64,000 nt of DNA, taken from Bactrocera neohumeralis (taxonomy: Eukaryota > Arthropoda > Insecta > Diptera > Tephritidae). Below are positions 43,282 to 53,329 of the stretch, one piece after another. The notes beneath the pieces are model-generated. The model saw only the letters and a program-made list of their open reading frames with translations. It made no database searches and was not told where the DNA came from. Both the position numbers and the translations under genes were made by a program. The DNA lies in the NCBI RefSeq assembly GCF_024586455.1, contig NW_026089623.1:10202204-10266203 (forward strand), written 5' to 3'. Each line of letters starts with the position of its first letter. The stretch's first letter is position 1.

Positions 43282-43684
43282 TGATTGATTGTCGTTTCTT
43301 TTAAGTCGTTCGTGAGTTATAACGTCGCAAACATGGAGCAAAATAAAGAGAAAATACGGCATATTTTACAGTACTACTACGATAAAGGCAAAAATGCATC
43401 TCAAACCGCCAATAAAATTTGTGCAGTTTATGGACCCGATACAGTTTCCATTTCCACCACACAAAGATGGTTTCAACGTTTTCGTTCTGGTGTAGAGGTG
43501 GTCGCTCCGGAAGGCCTGTCGTCGAAAATTGCGATAAAATCGCTGAATTGGTCGAAAGAGACCGGCATAGTAGCAGCCGTAGCATCGGTCAAGAGCTGGG
43601 CATGAGTCATCAAAAATTCATTTCAATTTCAATAAAAAAAAACAAATTCAATAAAAATTCCGCAAGACTTTTTTGACAAACCAA
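43282..43684 (+). mobile_element. Internally deleted mariner element (Mar-1)
   Basis: The leader 'gtcgttcgtgagttataacg' is followed by ATG at 43333 and the mariner paired-type HTH (MEQNKEKIRHILQYYYDKGK, ICAVYGPDTVSISTTQRWFQ, then in another frame GRSGRPVVENCDKIAELVE). Right after RSIGQELGMSH the frame jumps to the typical mariner 3' end, closing in CGCAAGACTTTTTTGACAAA and a TA. The whole DDD catalytic domain is missing. The 5' terminal repeat is lost. It lies between the two convergent Harbinger genes. Confidence 0.85.
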
Positions 43685-43699
43685 TATATTTTTATTTAA

Positions 43700-45060
43700 G
43701 CTATAAGACAGCAAGTCGTTCTTTTTGTTCTTGAGCCAGAGCCAACTTTTGTTTTTCTAGCTTTAACCGGGTTATTTCATTATCAACTTTTTGTTGTTCT
43801 ATGCTCTCGTGCATTTCATAATAAGAATCTCTTTTTTATTGGATGTTAGCAAAGTTCGCTTAGACTGCTTTTAACGTACGAGTTTTAAATTTTTTTCCAA
43901 GAGATCGTTGAGAGCGAGGAGTTGATACTTTTGACTGTGAAAGTGCTGGCTCACATATTAACTCGGCTTCCATCGAGTCGATGTCTGGAGGTCGTACTGG
44001 CTCAGATGAGGTAAAATGAACTGGTATAGGAAGTAGTGTTAATGCTGTTGAAGGTAAATCTTTAATTGTATCAATATAGTGCATATATTGCTCAAATTCA
44101 ACATCCACGTTCAATGATGATGATTCAACGACGATATTTGAGTTCTGTTTATTAAAATAAAGCTCCACGAGTCTGTCATAATGTGGACACATTTGCGGTT
44201 TCTAAAATAATTCACCTTATTAAATTTTACTATGAAACATGCGTCTCCAATATCAAGTCCTGCGCCTGTTGATTTCTTTCCGATTCCGAACTATACACCT
44301 CAACATTTAAGCATTTGCCTCTAACGTAGTTTTTTTTTTAACATTTATTGTAATAAATTACACTGGTTGGCTTCTTAAATTACAGATGAGCGAAAAATAT
44401 AATTCCATAGGCAAATAAATTGACAATAAAAGCACAGCCAGTGAAAAACGCTACTCCCTTCCTTCCTTTTCCTTCCTCATCGGCAAAATGTGTGCACAGT
44501 GAAAAACGTGGTAAAAACGCAGAAATCAGCCATCTTTGATTTGTTTACATTTGAACAATGTTGCCATTGCCCAATACGCATATATAGTTTTGAGCACATC
44601 TTTGTTTTCAATTATAATTTTTTACAATATAAAATATCAAAACCGATTTTGAGTTATTTTATGAAAATTTCAAACATATTGAAACATATTGAACAGATTG
44701 AATTATAAAAGTTGATAATTACTATAGTATATCGATATTAGCAACCCTGCGTTGTTAGAGGACAATCAGCTGACACGTTTCCACGGCAAAAATCCAAATG
44801 TCGTTAATTTTCACGTCATCCCACGTCAAAGAGAGAAGGGAGTAGCGTTTTTCACTGTGCAGTTACATTGCGCGCCCATAAGATAGGTCGTGGCAGCTGA
44901 CACGAGCCACGATTCTACGTTTTTCACTGGCTGTGCTTTAATTATTCACATCCATACCTCAATATCAACGTTTTCCAAAAGAAAATTCATTAAAGAGTTG
45001 TTTTCTTCTTCTGCCCACTTTTTTGTGTTTTTGTGACCACACGCTTCTTCTTAATATTTT
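43700..45060 (-). pseudogene. Harbinger accessory Myb/SANT-like protein, split gene
   Basis: On the minus strand a first exon-like piece (about 45060-44958) reads TKKWAEEENNSLMNFLLEN, the start of a Myb/SANT-like domain, ending at a GAG|GTATGG donor. A second piece (44192-43860, after a TTTTAG acceptor) has MCPHYDRLVELYFNKQNS and a Pro/Ser-rich region. A C-terminal coiled coil (EIxRLKLEKQKLALAQEQKE) ends at 43702 after a stop near 43850. PIF/Harbinger elements encode such a DNA-binding helper next to the transposase. A foldback at 44429-44939 fills the presumed intron. Confidence 0.55.
44429..44939. mobile_element. Foldback/MITE with 22-bp inverted ends
   Basis: The ends carry CACAGCCAGTGAAAAACG and its exact complement CGTTTTTCACTGGCTGTG; the full match is 22 bases. 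Inside, CAGTGAAAAACG-type subterminal copies recur near 44496 and 44852 (with 'gctactccctt' mirrored by 'aagggagtagc'). There is no transposase frame. CAG-ended repeats suggest hAT, but no 8-bp duplication was found. Confidence 0.7.
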
Positions 45061-45203
45061 CCACTTAAAACAAAAGGTCTTGTTAATAAAAAAAATAAGA
45101 AAAATTAAATTAGTGCATTAAATACTTACTTTCAATCAATTATTTACAACACAACTGACTAAAAACAAAGCATAAAACAGCTGATTACTGTTACCAAGTA
45201 ATG

Positions 45204-45660
45204 TGCTGAACACATATAGTAGAGCGCGACAGCAAGCGACATCTGTCAAATATTAAAATACACACTTTCTTATGGGCATTATTTAGATATATTTAGACAG
45301 CTGCACGACTATACGACTGCAGGCTCTCAGTTGTCGCTCTCGCTAACTTGAAAATATTTTTAAGTTTGCCGACGACAGTAGAGAGGACAGTAGAGTTGAC
45401 AGTAGAGAAGAGTGATGTAACAAACTTGACGTTATTTTACAAATAAAAGCAACAAATAGCTCTATTATATCATTTGTGATAACAACTGATAATTTAAAAC
45501 AAAAATATTAACTATTTACTTATTTTTTGCATAAAACATTTCACTTTGTACAAAATATTAAAATTTCATTGAAGTGAAAGGTATTAGTATGGCAACAATG
45601 AAATTGTGTCCATACAAAATGGACAACTGTGTTGTTTTGTGTACATGCCGGCCAGAGAAC
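45204..45660 (+). repeat. Inverted-repeat family X, copy X1
   Basis: It begins 'tgctgaacacata' followed by 'gcgacatctgtcaaatatta' and 'cagctgcacgactatacgactgcagg', then 'gacagtagagttgacagtag', and proceeds to 'acatgccggccagagaac'. The same order is found on the minus strand from 51045 down to 50515. X1 and X2 therefore face each other about 5 kb apart. No gene is evident. Confidence 0.7.
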
Positions 45661-46512
45661 GTATTTATATCATAGAGAAGGTCCACGGAGTTGCCAATTT
45701 TATGATGTTTCATTTTTCGAAGGGGTACTGTTATGGATGAGCGTTTTTCACCACACCACAGAAAATTATTAGCGTGTTTCACCGCATTTAACATCAGGGG
45801 CGCAAAAAAAGCAGAATTGAGCATTTTGAGTGGTAAATTAGAAAAATTATGCTAATTTCAATGTTTAGAAATGTACGCATACAGATTCATATATTTGCAA
45901 TGCCCAAACGACTCTGCATATAATTTATATATGTATGTGAACAATTTTATGATGAATTTCTTAAATTCTTTTGAAATATATAATAAAGTCATGCATGTAT
46001 ATATGTATATTTAATTAATATGGGTTTAATAAGTTATATATTTATATATTTATTTGCTGGGCATTATATGTTTGACAACATATTAAAACACCAAACGGTA
46101 GCGCATATTCTCGTACATAAATACATACTTGTATGTAATTATTTGTGCATGTAAACAAATTTGCAAAAACCATACGCTCGGAGAGATGTAATGGTGTTTG
46201 TTTTTATGAATGAAGCAAGTTTGCATGTTGAAAGTGCGCTTGCGTTCATGAATGAAAATATTGTTGTTGTGTGTTTTTCTACAAATTTGGGCATCGACTA
46301 TTTGGCCAGAGAACTTAAAACATAGAGAAGGTGCAGTTTCGATATCAAACATTTGTTAGACTTGAAGTAAGGCTGAGCCCACACCGGATCAGTCAAAAAC
46401 GTCTTTGACTAATAAAACACAAAAACATCTTGTGTTCGAACTCAAACCAAGCGAAGCACAATGCAACATTTTGTCTTTTTGTCTCGCTTGGTGTGCATCG
46501 AAATAAAATGAA
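45661..46512. repeat. Mosaic repeat region with a small ORF (46191-46325)
   Basis: AT-rich sequence between X1 and the next dispersed repeat. The phrase 'catagagaaggt' occurs at about 45674 and 46322 and a relative at 50280. The plus-strand ORF 46191-46325 (44 codons) reads VFMNEA and AFMNEN in tandem and has a diverged inverted copy at 48920-49060. I cannot assign a function. Confidence 0.45.
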
Positions 46513-47585
46513 ACAAGTAAGGAAGGGCTAAGTTCGGGTGTCACCGAACATTTTATACTCTCGCATGATAAAGTGATAATCGAGATTTCATTATACGTCA
46601 TTTACATATTTTTCAAATACCGTATTTTTGTAAAGTTTTATTCCGCTATTATCATTGGTTCCTAATGTATGTATATAATGTACAGAGAAGGCATCAGATG
46701 GAATTCAAAATAGCGTTATATTGGAAGAAGGCGTGGTTGTGAACCGATTTCACCTATATTTCGTACATGTCATCAGGGTGTTAAGAAAATATTATATACC
46801 GAATTTCATTGAAATCGGTAGAGTAGTTCCTGATATATGGTTTTTGGTTCATAAGTGGGCGAGGCCACGCCCATTTTCAATTTTTAAAAAAAAGCCTGGG
46901 TGCAGCTTCCTTCTGCAATTTCTTCCGTAAAATTTTGTGTTTCTGACGTTTTTTGTTAGTCCGTTAACGCACTTTTAGTGATTTTAACATAACCTTTGTA
47001 TGGGAGGTGGGCGTGGTTATTATCCGATTTCTTCCATTTTTGAACTGTATATGGAAATGCCTGAAGGAAACGACTCTATAGAGTTTGGTTGACATAGCTG
47101 TAGTAGTTTCCGAGATACGTACAAAAAACTTAGTAGTTGGCGGGGTCACGCCCACTTTTCCAAAAAAATTACGTCCAAATATGCCCCTCCCTAATGCGAT
47201 CCTTTGTGATAAATTTCACTTTAATATCTTTATTTATGGCTTAGTTATGACACTTTATAGGTTTTAGGTTTCCGCCATTTTGTGGGCGTGGCAGTTGGCC
47301 GATTTTGCCCATCTTCGAACTTAACCTTCTTATGGAGCCAAGGAATACGTGTACCAAGTTTCAACATGATATCTCAATTTTTACTCAAGTTACAGCTTGC
47401 ACGGACAGACGGACGGACGGACGGACAGACAGACATCCGGATTTCGACTCTACTCGTCACCCTGACCACTTTGGTATATATAACCCTATATCTGACTCTT
47501 TTAGTTTTAGGACTTACAAACAACCGTTATGTGAACAAAACTATAATACTCTCCTTAGCAACATTGTTGCGAGAGTATAAAAGGA
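46513..47585. repeat. Dispersed fly repeat with 'TTTTATACTCTCGCA' inverted ends
   Basis: It begins near GTAAGGAAGGGCTAAGTTCG and has TTTTATACTCTCGCA at about 46550, mirrored by TTGCGAGAGTATAAAA at 47566-47581. It contains CCACGCCCA motifs and a (GGAC)n-like run at 47402-47437. Parts of the same family recur in reverse near 56500-56700. Short open frames inside are chance. Confidence 0.7.
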
Positions 47586-47734
47586 AGAAAACGAATCAGT
47601 TCTTGCAAAAGAAAGAAGATTGCAAAGACACGCTATCTAATTTTGCTTAGTTTTGTACTGTATATCTACAATTGATTTTCACTATATTTTTAAATACTTA
47701 TCAACATTACGTATGTATGTATGTATGAATATAC

Positions 47735-48790
47735 CGAACTTCTCCCAACGAAGAATTTCGTTTTGCTTTTCGTTTATATTTTATTTCATTTTGAACAGCG
47801 AAAAATGTGTACAAAACACACCTCTCACACAGAGAACATAAACAAATTTTTTTATATTCTTGTCTCAAATGCCCAAGAATATGAAGAGACATAAATATAT
47901 GTATGTGTGCATGCTCCTTATGATGCTCCCAACAACAGCATTGTGATACAGTAGAGGCCCGCTAATCCGGATCAATTAAAACCGGCCCCTATCCGGAATA
48001 TAAGGAAATCCGGATTACCAAAGACTTATCAGAACTATGTATTATGAAAAAATATTTATAAATTTCTGTTTGTTTATTATAACAAATAATACACATGTTC
48101 CAATAAAACAAAAAAAACTTAAACCAATAAAGCATAAAAGCGAATGTAGTGAATAATAAACATGTGATCCGGATTAGAGAATACGGATAGAGAATGTCGG
48201 TCCGGATTACAAGGGACATAATAGAAATTTTGAGTTTTTTAACCCTGTCCGGATTACAGTGGAATCCGGATTAGGCCATGTCCGGATTAGCGGGCCTCTA
48301 CTGTATTTTCATGCTTCAATTTTTCTTTCAACTTGGGAATCGCAATGTATGCAAATATGTACATATGTATGCTTTTGCGTTTTGCCGTCGGCAATTCAAT
48401 ATTGACATGTAAACATAATTATGATATGAGTATAATTTTGTATGAATGCATGCATTGTAATATTTATAGTCAATTTGGACTTGCATATTTAATAATTTTC
48501 TTTGATTTTTGCATAATATACTGTACTAATAAATATTTTTGTATTATAATACATTTCTTTTGAATTTATCACAACAATATATAAATACATCGTCTATCAT
48601 ATTAATCTTATTATTTGCTCATATAAATGTATGTCTGTATTCGCATGAGCGCGTTCAGAAATTCAAATCATGATTTTATCACTTATCAATACATATGCAT
48701 ATATGTATATTACATGCGCGCGCATTAATTTGCATGTTCATCATTCATATATATTTATATGTACATACATACATATATTTGTATACACAT
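47735..48790. repeat. Second copy of the 0.9-kb AT-rich repeat, split by a MITE
   Basis: It matches 775-1550 at many points ('gaacagcgaaaaatgtgtac', 'acatgcgcgcgcatt'). A pogo-type MITE sits inside at 47949-48303. The two copies allow the insertion site to be read directly. Confidence 0.75.
47949..48303. mobile_element. Pogo/Tigger-type MITE with TA duplication and empty-site control
   Basis: The ends begin CAGTAGAGGCCCGCTAATCC and mirror each other perfectly over 23 bases. TA at 47947-47948 and 48304-48305 flanks them, and the paralogous repeat at 918-930 reads 'gtgatattttc' with a single TA (923-924). The TCCGGATTA motif recurs several times inside (for example 48010, 48171, 48201, 48249, 48263, 48282), as expected of transposase-binding sites. 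At 355 bases it has no transposase gene. Confidence 0.92.
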
Positions 48791-50079
48791 CCGAACAACT
48801 AATGCATAAGCATACAAAACATACATATGCGTACACATGTGAATATGTCACCAACAAAAAATTTAAGCATTGTTCTACAAAAACAACAATTGTCTAAATA
48901 GCAGAAGCGTCACAAGTCAATATGGCAGCCAAATTGGCGAAGCTCAAATGTAGTAAATTTTACAACAAAAACGATTTCATTCATAAACGCAGGCGCAAAT
49001 TCTACAAGCGACCTCGCTTCATTCATAAAAACAGACGCCGTAACATCTCCCCGAGCATGCCTTTGCCCACAAGCGTCTTTTCGCGACGATGGCAAAAGCT
49101 AAAAATCATAAATTGAACAACTTTCTGATGCTTCTTCACAGAAAGAAGTGACAAAAGTGGCAACATAGCCGTTGTCGATTTACAATATTTGTCTAAATAT
49201 TTTTCCGTGACTCGCAAAAATCTGCGTCGATATGTATGCACGCTCATACAACTTCATACATATTTACGCTGGTTTGTAGGCGGAGCTGTACAGCGGCAAG
49301 GGAAGCGGTGACAATTGTTTATTTTTTTCGGCACAGCTTGGATTTTCTATCATCACACAAGCGACATTTGTCAAATATTAGAATACACACGTTCTTAGGG
49401 ACACAGTTATGTAGTTGTGAAGCTGCCTCAATAACTGTGTCCCTAAGAACTATATAACTGTGTCCATAAGAACGTGTGTCTTCGCGCTTAATGTGTTCAG
49501 CACTTGACGCTTTGACAAAACGCCAGTTGACCGTGACAACGAAGATGCGAAAGATGCGTGCGATACTCGTTATTATGAAGGTATGTACATATGTATGTAT
49601 GTGGCTCGCATTTGCTTTCGTAAACATACAGACAAATGTGCCAAAGAAATAATATATGTACATATGCATGTGTCATAGAAATTCTATTTGGTACAAATAT
49701 GGAAATGATAACGAAATAATGCGAATATGCATATTTCATGAAGGTCATTAATTTTTTTGAAGAAATGAAAGGAATGAGTGGAAGTGTTTATATGAGCACA
49801 TTTAAGTTCATTTTATAATAGTCGAAATTAATATAATTTGGAAATAATAATTTATTTAAAATTAGATTTTATTTAATTTTATCACATAAAATTTTTACCA
49901 TTTTTCGGAAAACAATGGTTCTTATAACACAAAGTAGTCACGCATATGTGACAATGGTTCATATAATTCAATATAAGCATTCATATGTCACTCAGAGAAT
50001 GCTTTTTTACATTCTCTGTGTGACTGTATATTTTGTATATTTTTCTACAAAGCAAGAGAATTGCTTTATTCTCATATGG
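48791..50079. repeat. Mosaic of inverted and dispersed repeats, no gene
   Basis: It holds the inverted VFMNEA-type copy (48920-49060), a fused pair of family-X ends at about 49360-49500 with a 20-bp perfect inverted repeat (49391-49410 and 49431-49450), and a small hairpin (AGAGAATG/CATTCTCT) near 49996. TATGTATG runs are common. No convincing gene. Confidence 0.5.
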
Positions 50080-51045
50080 TGAACACAGACTCATAGAGGG
50101 CGACAGACTGCAAACTACATCTGTCAAATATTAAAATACACACGTTCTTAAGGGCAGTGTTATTTTGACAGCTGCACGACTACACGACTGCAGGCCGACA
50201 GTTGTCGTTCTCGCTAACTTCAATATCCTCCTGTTTTTGCCAACGACAGTAGCCAAATCAGAACATAAAACAAAGAGAAGGTGCAAATTGAATTCTTTAT
50301 GATGTTCGATTGGACGGCTAACAGAACTTATAAGATTGAAGTACGGAATTCACCATTCTCGCTGCTATTTAGCAGATATGAGCACTTTCAATGGCAGAAA
50401 TATATGTAAAACGACTGAAAGTGTAAACACAATGACTGCGACAGACTGCAGCAGCACGACAGTGAACTGAAAACGTCGTTGTTCATCTTACTGCATGTAC
50501 ATTTTGAGAAGCAACAACAACACAATGGCCGGCATGTACACAAAACAACGCAGTTGTCCATTTTGTATGTACACAATTTCGCTGTGGCCATACTAATTCC
50601 TTTCACTTCATTGAAATTTAAATATTTTGTTCAAAGTGAAATTTTTTATGCAAAAAATAAGTAAATAGGTCAATATTTTTACTTTAAATTATCAATTGTT
50701 ATTACAAATGATATAATAGAGCTATAATATAGCTATTTTATGCTTTTATTTGTAAAATAACTTCAAGTTTGTTAGAGCTGTGAATAATTTTACATTTTAC
50801 ATATTAGTGGCATCACCCTCTACCTCCTCTTTCTATCTTCCATTCTACTGTCAACTCTACTGTCGTCCTACTGTCGTTGGCAAATATAGGAGGATATTGA
50901 AGTTAGCGAGAACGACAACTGTCGGCCTGCAGTCGTGTAGTCGTGCAGCTGTGAAAATAACACTGCCCATAAGAACGTGTGTATTTTAATATTTGACAGA
51001 TGTAGTTTGCAGTCTGTCGCTCTCTATGTGTTCAGCGCTTGAAAC
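50080..51045 (-). mobile_element. Inverted-repeat family X, complete copy X2
   Basis: The left end ('gcgacagactgcaaactac' onward, 50108-50260) and right end (50865-51035, reverse) are inverted copies of each other over about 170-190 bases. They share 'cagctgcacgactacacgac' and 'ttgtcgttctcgctaacttc' type sequence. The interior matches X1 in inverted orientation. The short minus-strand ORF at 50606-50388 is Cys-rich (CCCCCFSKCTCSK) but X1 does not preserve it. This is a non-autonomous TIR element of unknown superfamily; a hAT or foldback origin is possible. Confidence 0.65.
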
Positions 51046-51237
51046 AAAGACCCTTTAGGTGAATAAAACTAGTAACAAGTCGAATTATATTTTGGAAAAA
51101 TTACAGGCGCTACTTTTTATATATGCTTCCTGCAATCACAATTTTATACAAAATTCGAAGTTTATTGGCCGCCCTTATCAGTGTTTCATCAGGAGCGAAA
51201 AATAACTTAAACATGTTGTCATTTACTATCATATTAC

Positions 51238-51419
51238 CTGTGTATTGTCAGCGACCCTTTCAGGTATTAACTCTGCACGAGATGCATTCTCGAAGCATTG
51301 ATAATCTGGACCGTGTGGTGTCATAATAGAATGAAGAGTAGCGCCTCCAGGTAAAAACCCGTTATTTTTTGCTTCATATTTACCAAAGATTAATCCCATA
51401 AACTCTGACATACAGTTTC
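51238..51419 (-). CDS. hgo: Homogentisate 1,2-dioxygenase, penultimate exon
   Basis: The exon starts after acceptor ATTTATACTTGTAG and ends at CAG before donor GTAATATG. It encodes RNCMSEFMGLIFGKYEAK, then FLPGGATLHSIMTPHGPD and ends ERVADNTQ. The Glu of CMSEF and the His of TPHGPD correspond to iron ligands Glu341 and His371 of the human enzyme. The preceding exon supplies the first base of the Arg codon (phase 1), and the following exon joins in phase 0. The gene works in the tyrosine degradation pathway in the cytosol, giving maleylacetoacetate. Confidence 0.96.
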
Positions 51420-51894
51420 CTACAAGTATAAATAAAATTGTATATTCAAAAAACTATAATAACTGAATACGCTTTAACTTCAATTCTTATAAAGTGAAGA
51501 AATTTTAAATTGTAATATCGCAATTCAATGGTAAAAAAATATATTAATATCATTAAATGAAATTTTGAATTAATTAAAATTATATTTGGTATTTACTTAT
51601 AATGTAGGTCAATGACTCACTTGCCTCCTTTATTAAGTACCTGGGGGTCTTGGAAAGTTACCTTTAGTTAATGTGAGAAATGCTACACCTTGAAGACATT
51701 TGCGCAAAAGTTGCGAGATTTTTTTTTTTTAATTAGATATTGTAATTTGAAATAATCTGATAGTATTAAATGTTTTGTTATATGGGAAGTAGAAGTGGTT
51801 GTTGCCGTGTTAGTTTGATGTAAATGTGAAAATCAGATATAGTGTCATAGAGGCAGATCCTTACCATGCTGTCGATTGGATAAAACTTTCTTCA
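51420..51894 (-). other. hgo intron, no feature recognised
   Basis: AT-rich intron sequence next to the exon. Confidence 0.5.
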
Positions 51895-52290
51895 CAGGTA
51901 TTTTTCAAGAGACATAGTGAATATCCAGTCAATTGTAGAGTTTCCAGGTCTAAAGCCACAATGATAAGGAACACTTGATACACACGCAATTAGGTTGCTT
52001 TTCTTTTATTACCTTCATAAGTGTATCGCTCCCGTCTTCAACTCTAGATGTTATGGTCGCTGGCAACTTTGCGAGGTAGCATTGAGTTTACGCTCCACTG
52101 CACCGAAACAATTCTCGCTGTACCAGCTGTTTGAGCTTTTCAATCCGGAGGCAGTAGTACTCAGACGACCATATTTTAGACCTCGGCAAAATCGATCAGC
52201 CTCAACCCATTTAAAAATGTTCCGTTGTGGCTAAATTTCCCAACTGTTGTGCCGAAGATACCTTCTTTACCCATCTTGGTATTAAAGTAG
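51895..52290 (-). mobile_element. RTE LINE fragment (copy RTE-E)
   Basis: On the minus strand, 52290-52150 matches the endonuclease (GKEGIFGTT-like text and 'aaatgggttgaggctgat', extending through 'atatggtcgtctg', the part deleted from RTE-A near 4852). 52130-52015 matches the middle region seen in RTE-D, and 51965-51895 reads CGFRPGNSTIDWIFT from the RT. Segments between these are deleted. It is the only retroelement family member here lying in sense with hgo inside an intron, together with the Jockey pieces. Confidence 0.75.
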
Positions 52291-52457
52291 AATCTTGATA
52301 ATGTGGGGGAGTTGCTCTCAAACAAATAACAATGTGGAGTTTATTATTTTTAAAATGATCCTAAAAATTACTATTCCTGGAAAACTTTTAACATGCTGGC
52401 GCTCTTTGATTTTGTAAAGCTATGGTAAAATAAAATTCAAACAAGTATGGAAGAGCT

Positions 52458-53315
52458 AAGTTCGGGTGCAACCGAACATCTTATACTCTTGCAACTTGCA
52501 AAAATCAAAGCCAAGAAAATTTTTTATGGTGTAAACCTCTACCTGAAGATCGAAATCCAAGAAATTTTATATATACATACATACTTATATTATAAGTATG
52601 TATATGCATAACCTCTATACTGACAGACACATTTGATTATAAGATTTGTTAGAAAAACGAACACCATTTTATGTAGTATATGTAAGTTGAATTTACCAGA
52701 TTTTATCTATTTTTCCTAATACCAAATACTATTAACATATCTCTTACTAAAAACCAATCATATAGAGTAAAGTCAGCCGGATGTTCGAAAATCCTGATAT
52801 TAGTTATATTGGGGTTAGGCCAAGTTTTCGCTCAAATTTACCAATTTAGGCACAAAGACACACTGTTATGAGTAAAACACGCTCTTTTATTTTCATTGGC
52901 CGATATATGCGCTACAAGTCACCAGGAAGGAAAATCTTTATATTGAGTATATGGGGGCTAAGGTAAGTATTGGTCAGATTCAACCCATTTTTGACATTCA
53001 GGTATTCCATTATAAGAGAAGGATTATCCCTAAATTTCATTCATTTTCAATCAAAAGTCAGATATAGGTACCCGAGTCTAAATATTCGGTAAGGGGGCCT
53101 TGAACAGTTTTGATTGGATTTCAATAATTTTTGGTCATAAAGTGGCACACACTAAAGACATTATTCGTGCAAAGTTTTATCCGTTATATTAATTGCTTCT
53201 TGATTTGTGTACTGGAACGAATCAAGTGGAATTTAAAATTGTGCTATATGGGAAGTCCCTGGCTTTGATTTCTGCAAGTTGTAATAGTATAAAATATTCG
53301 GTTGCACCCGAACTT
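52458..53315. repeat. Dispersed repeat with 56-bp terminal inverted repeats
   Basis: The left end (52458-52513) and the complement of the right end (53260-53315) both run AAGTTCGGGTGCAACCGAA.. to ..AAATCAAAGCCA with few mismatches. The interior is AT-rich and non-coding. It belongs to the same broad family as 46513-47585. Confidence 0.8.
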
Positions 53316-53329
53316 TCCCCTTTTTTACT

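Noticed and set aside
47305..47650. Thr/Leu-rich ORFs as genes
   Set aside because: They translate a (GGAC)n-like repeat and inverted repeat ends of a dispersed element in several frames.
49980..50030. Short hairpin as a microRNA gene
   Set aside because: The stem is only about 8-12 paired bases with mismatches, too short for a precursor.
50388..50606. Cys-rich small secreted protein
   Set aside because: The frame lies inside an inverted-repeat element, has no signal peptide, and the X1 copy does not preserve it.
51229..51411. A free-standing 60-aa ORF
   Set aside because: The residues are an hgo exon; the last two codons of that frame read into the intron past the donor site.
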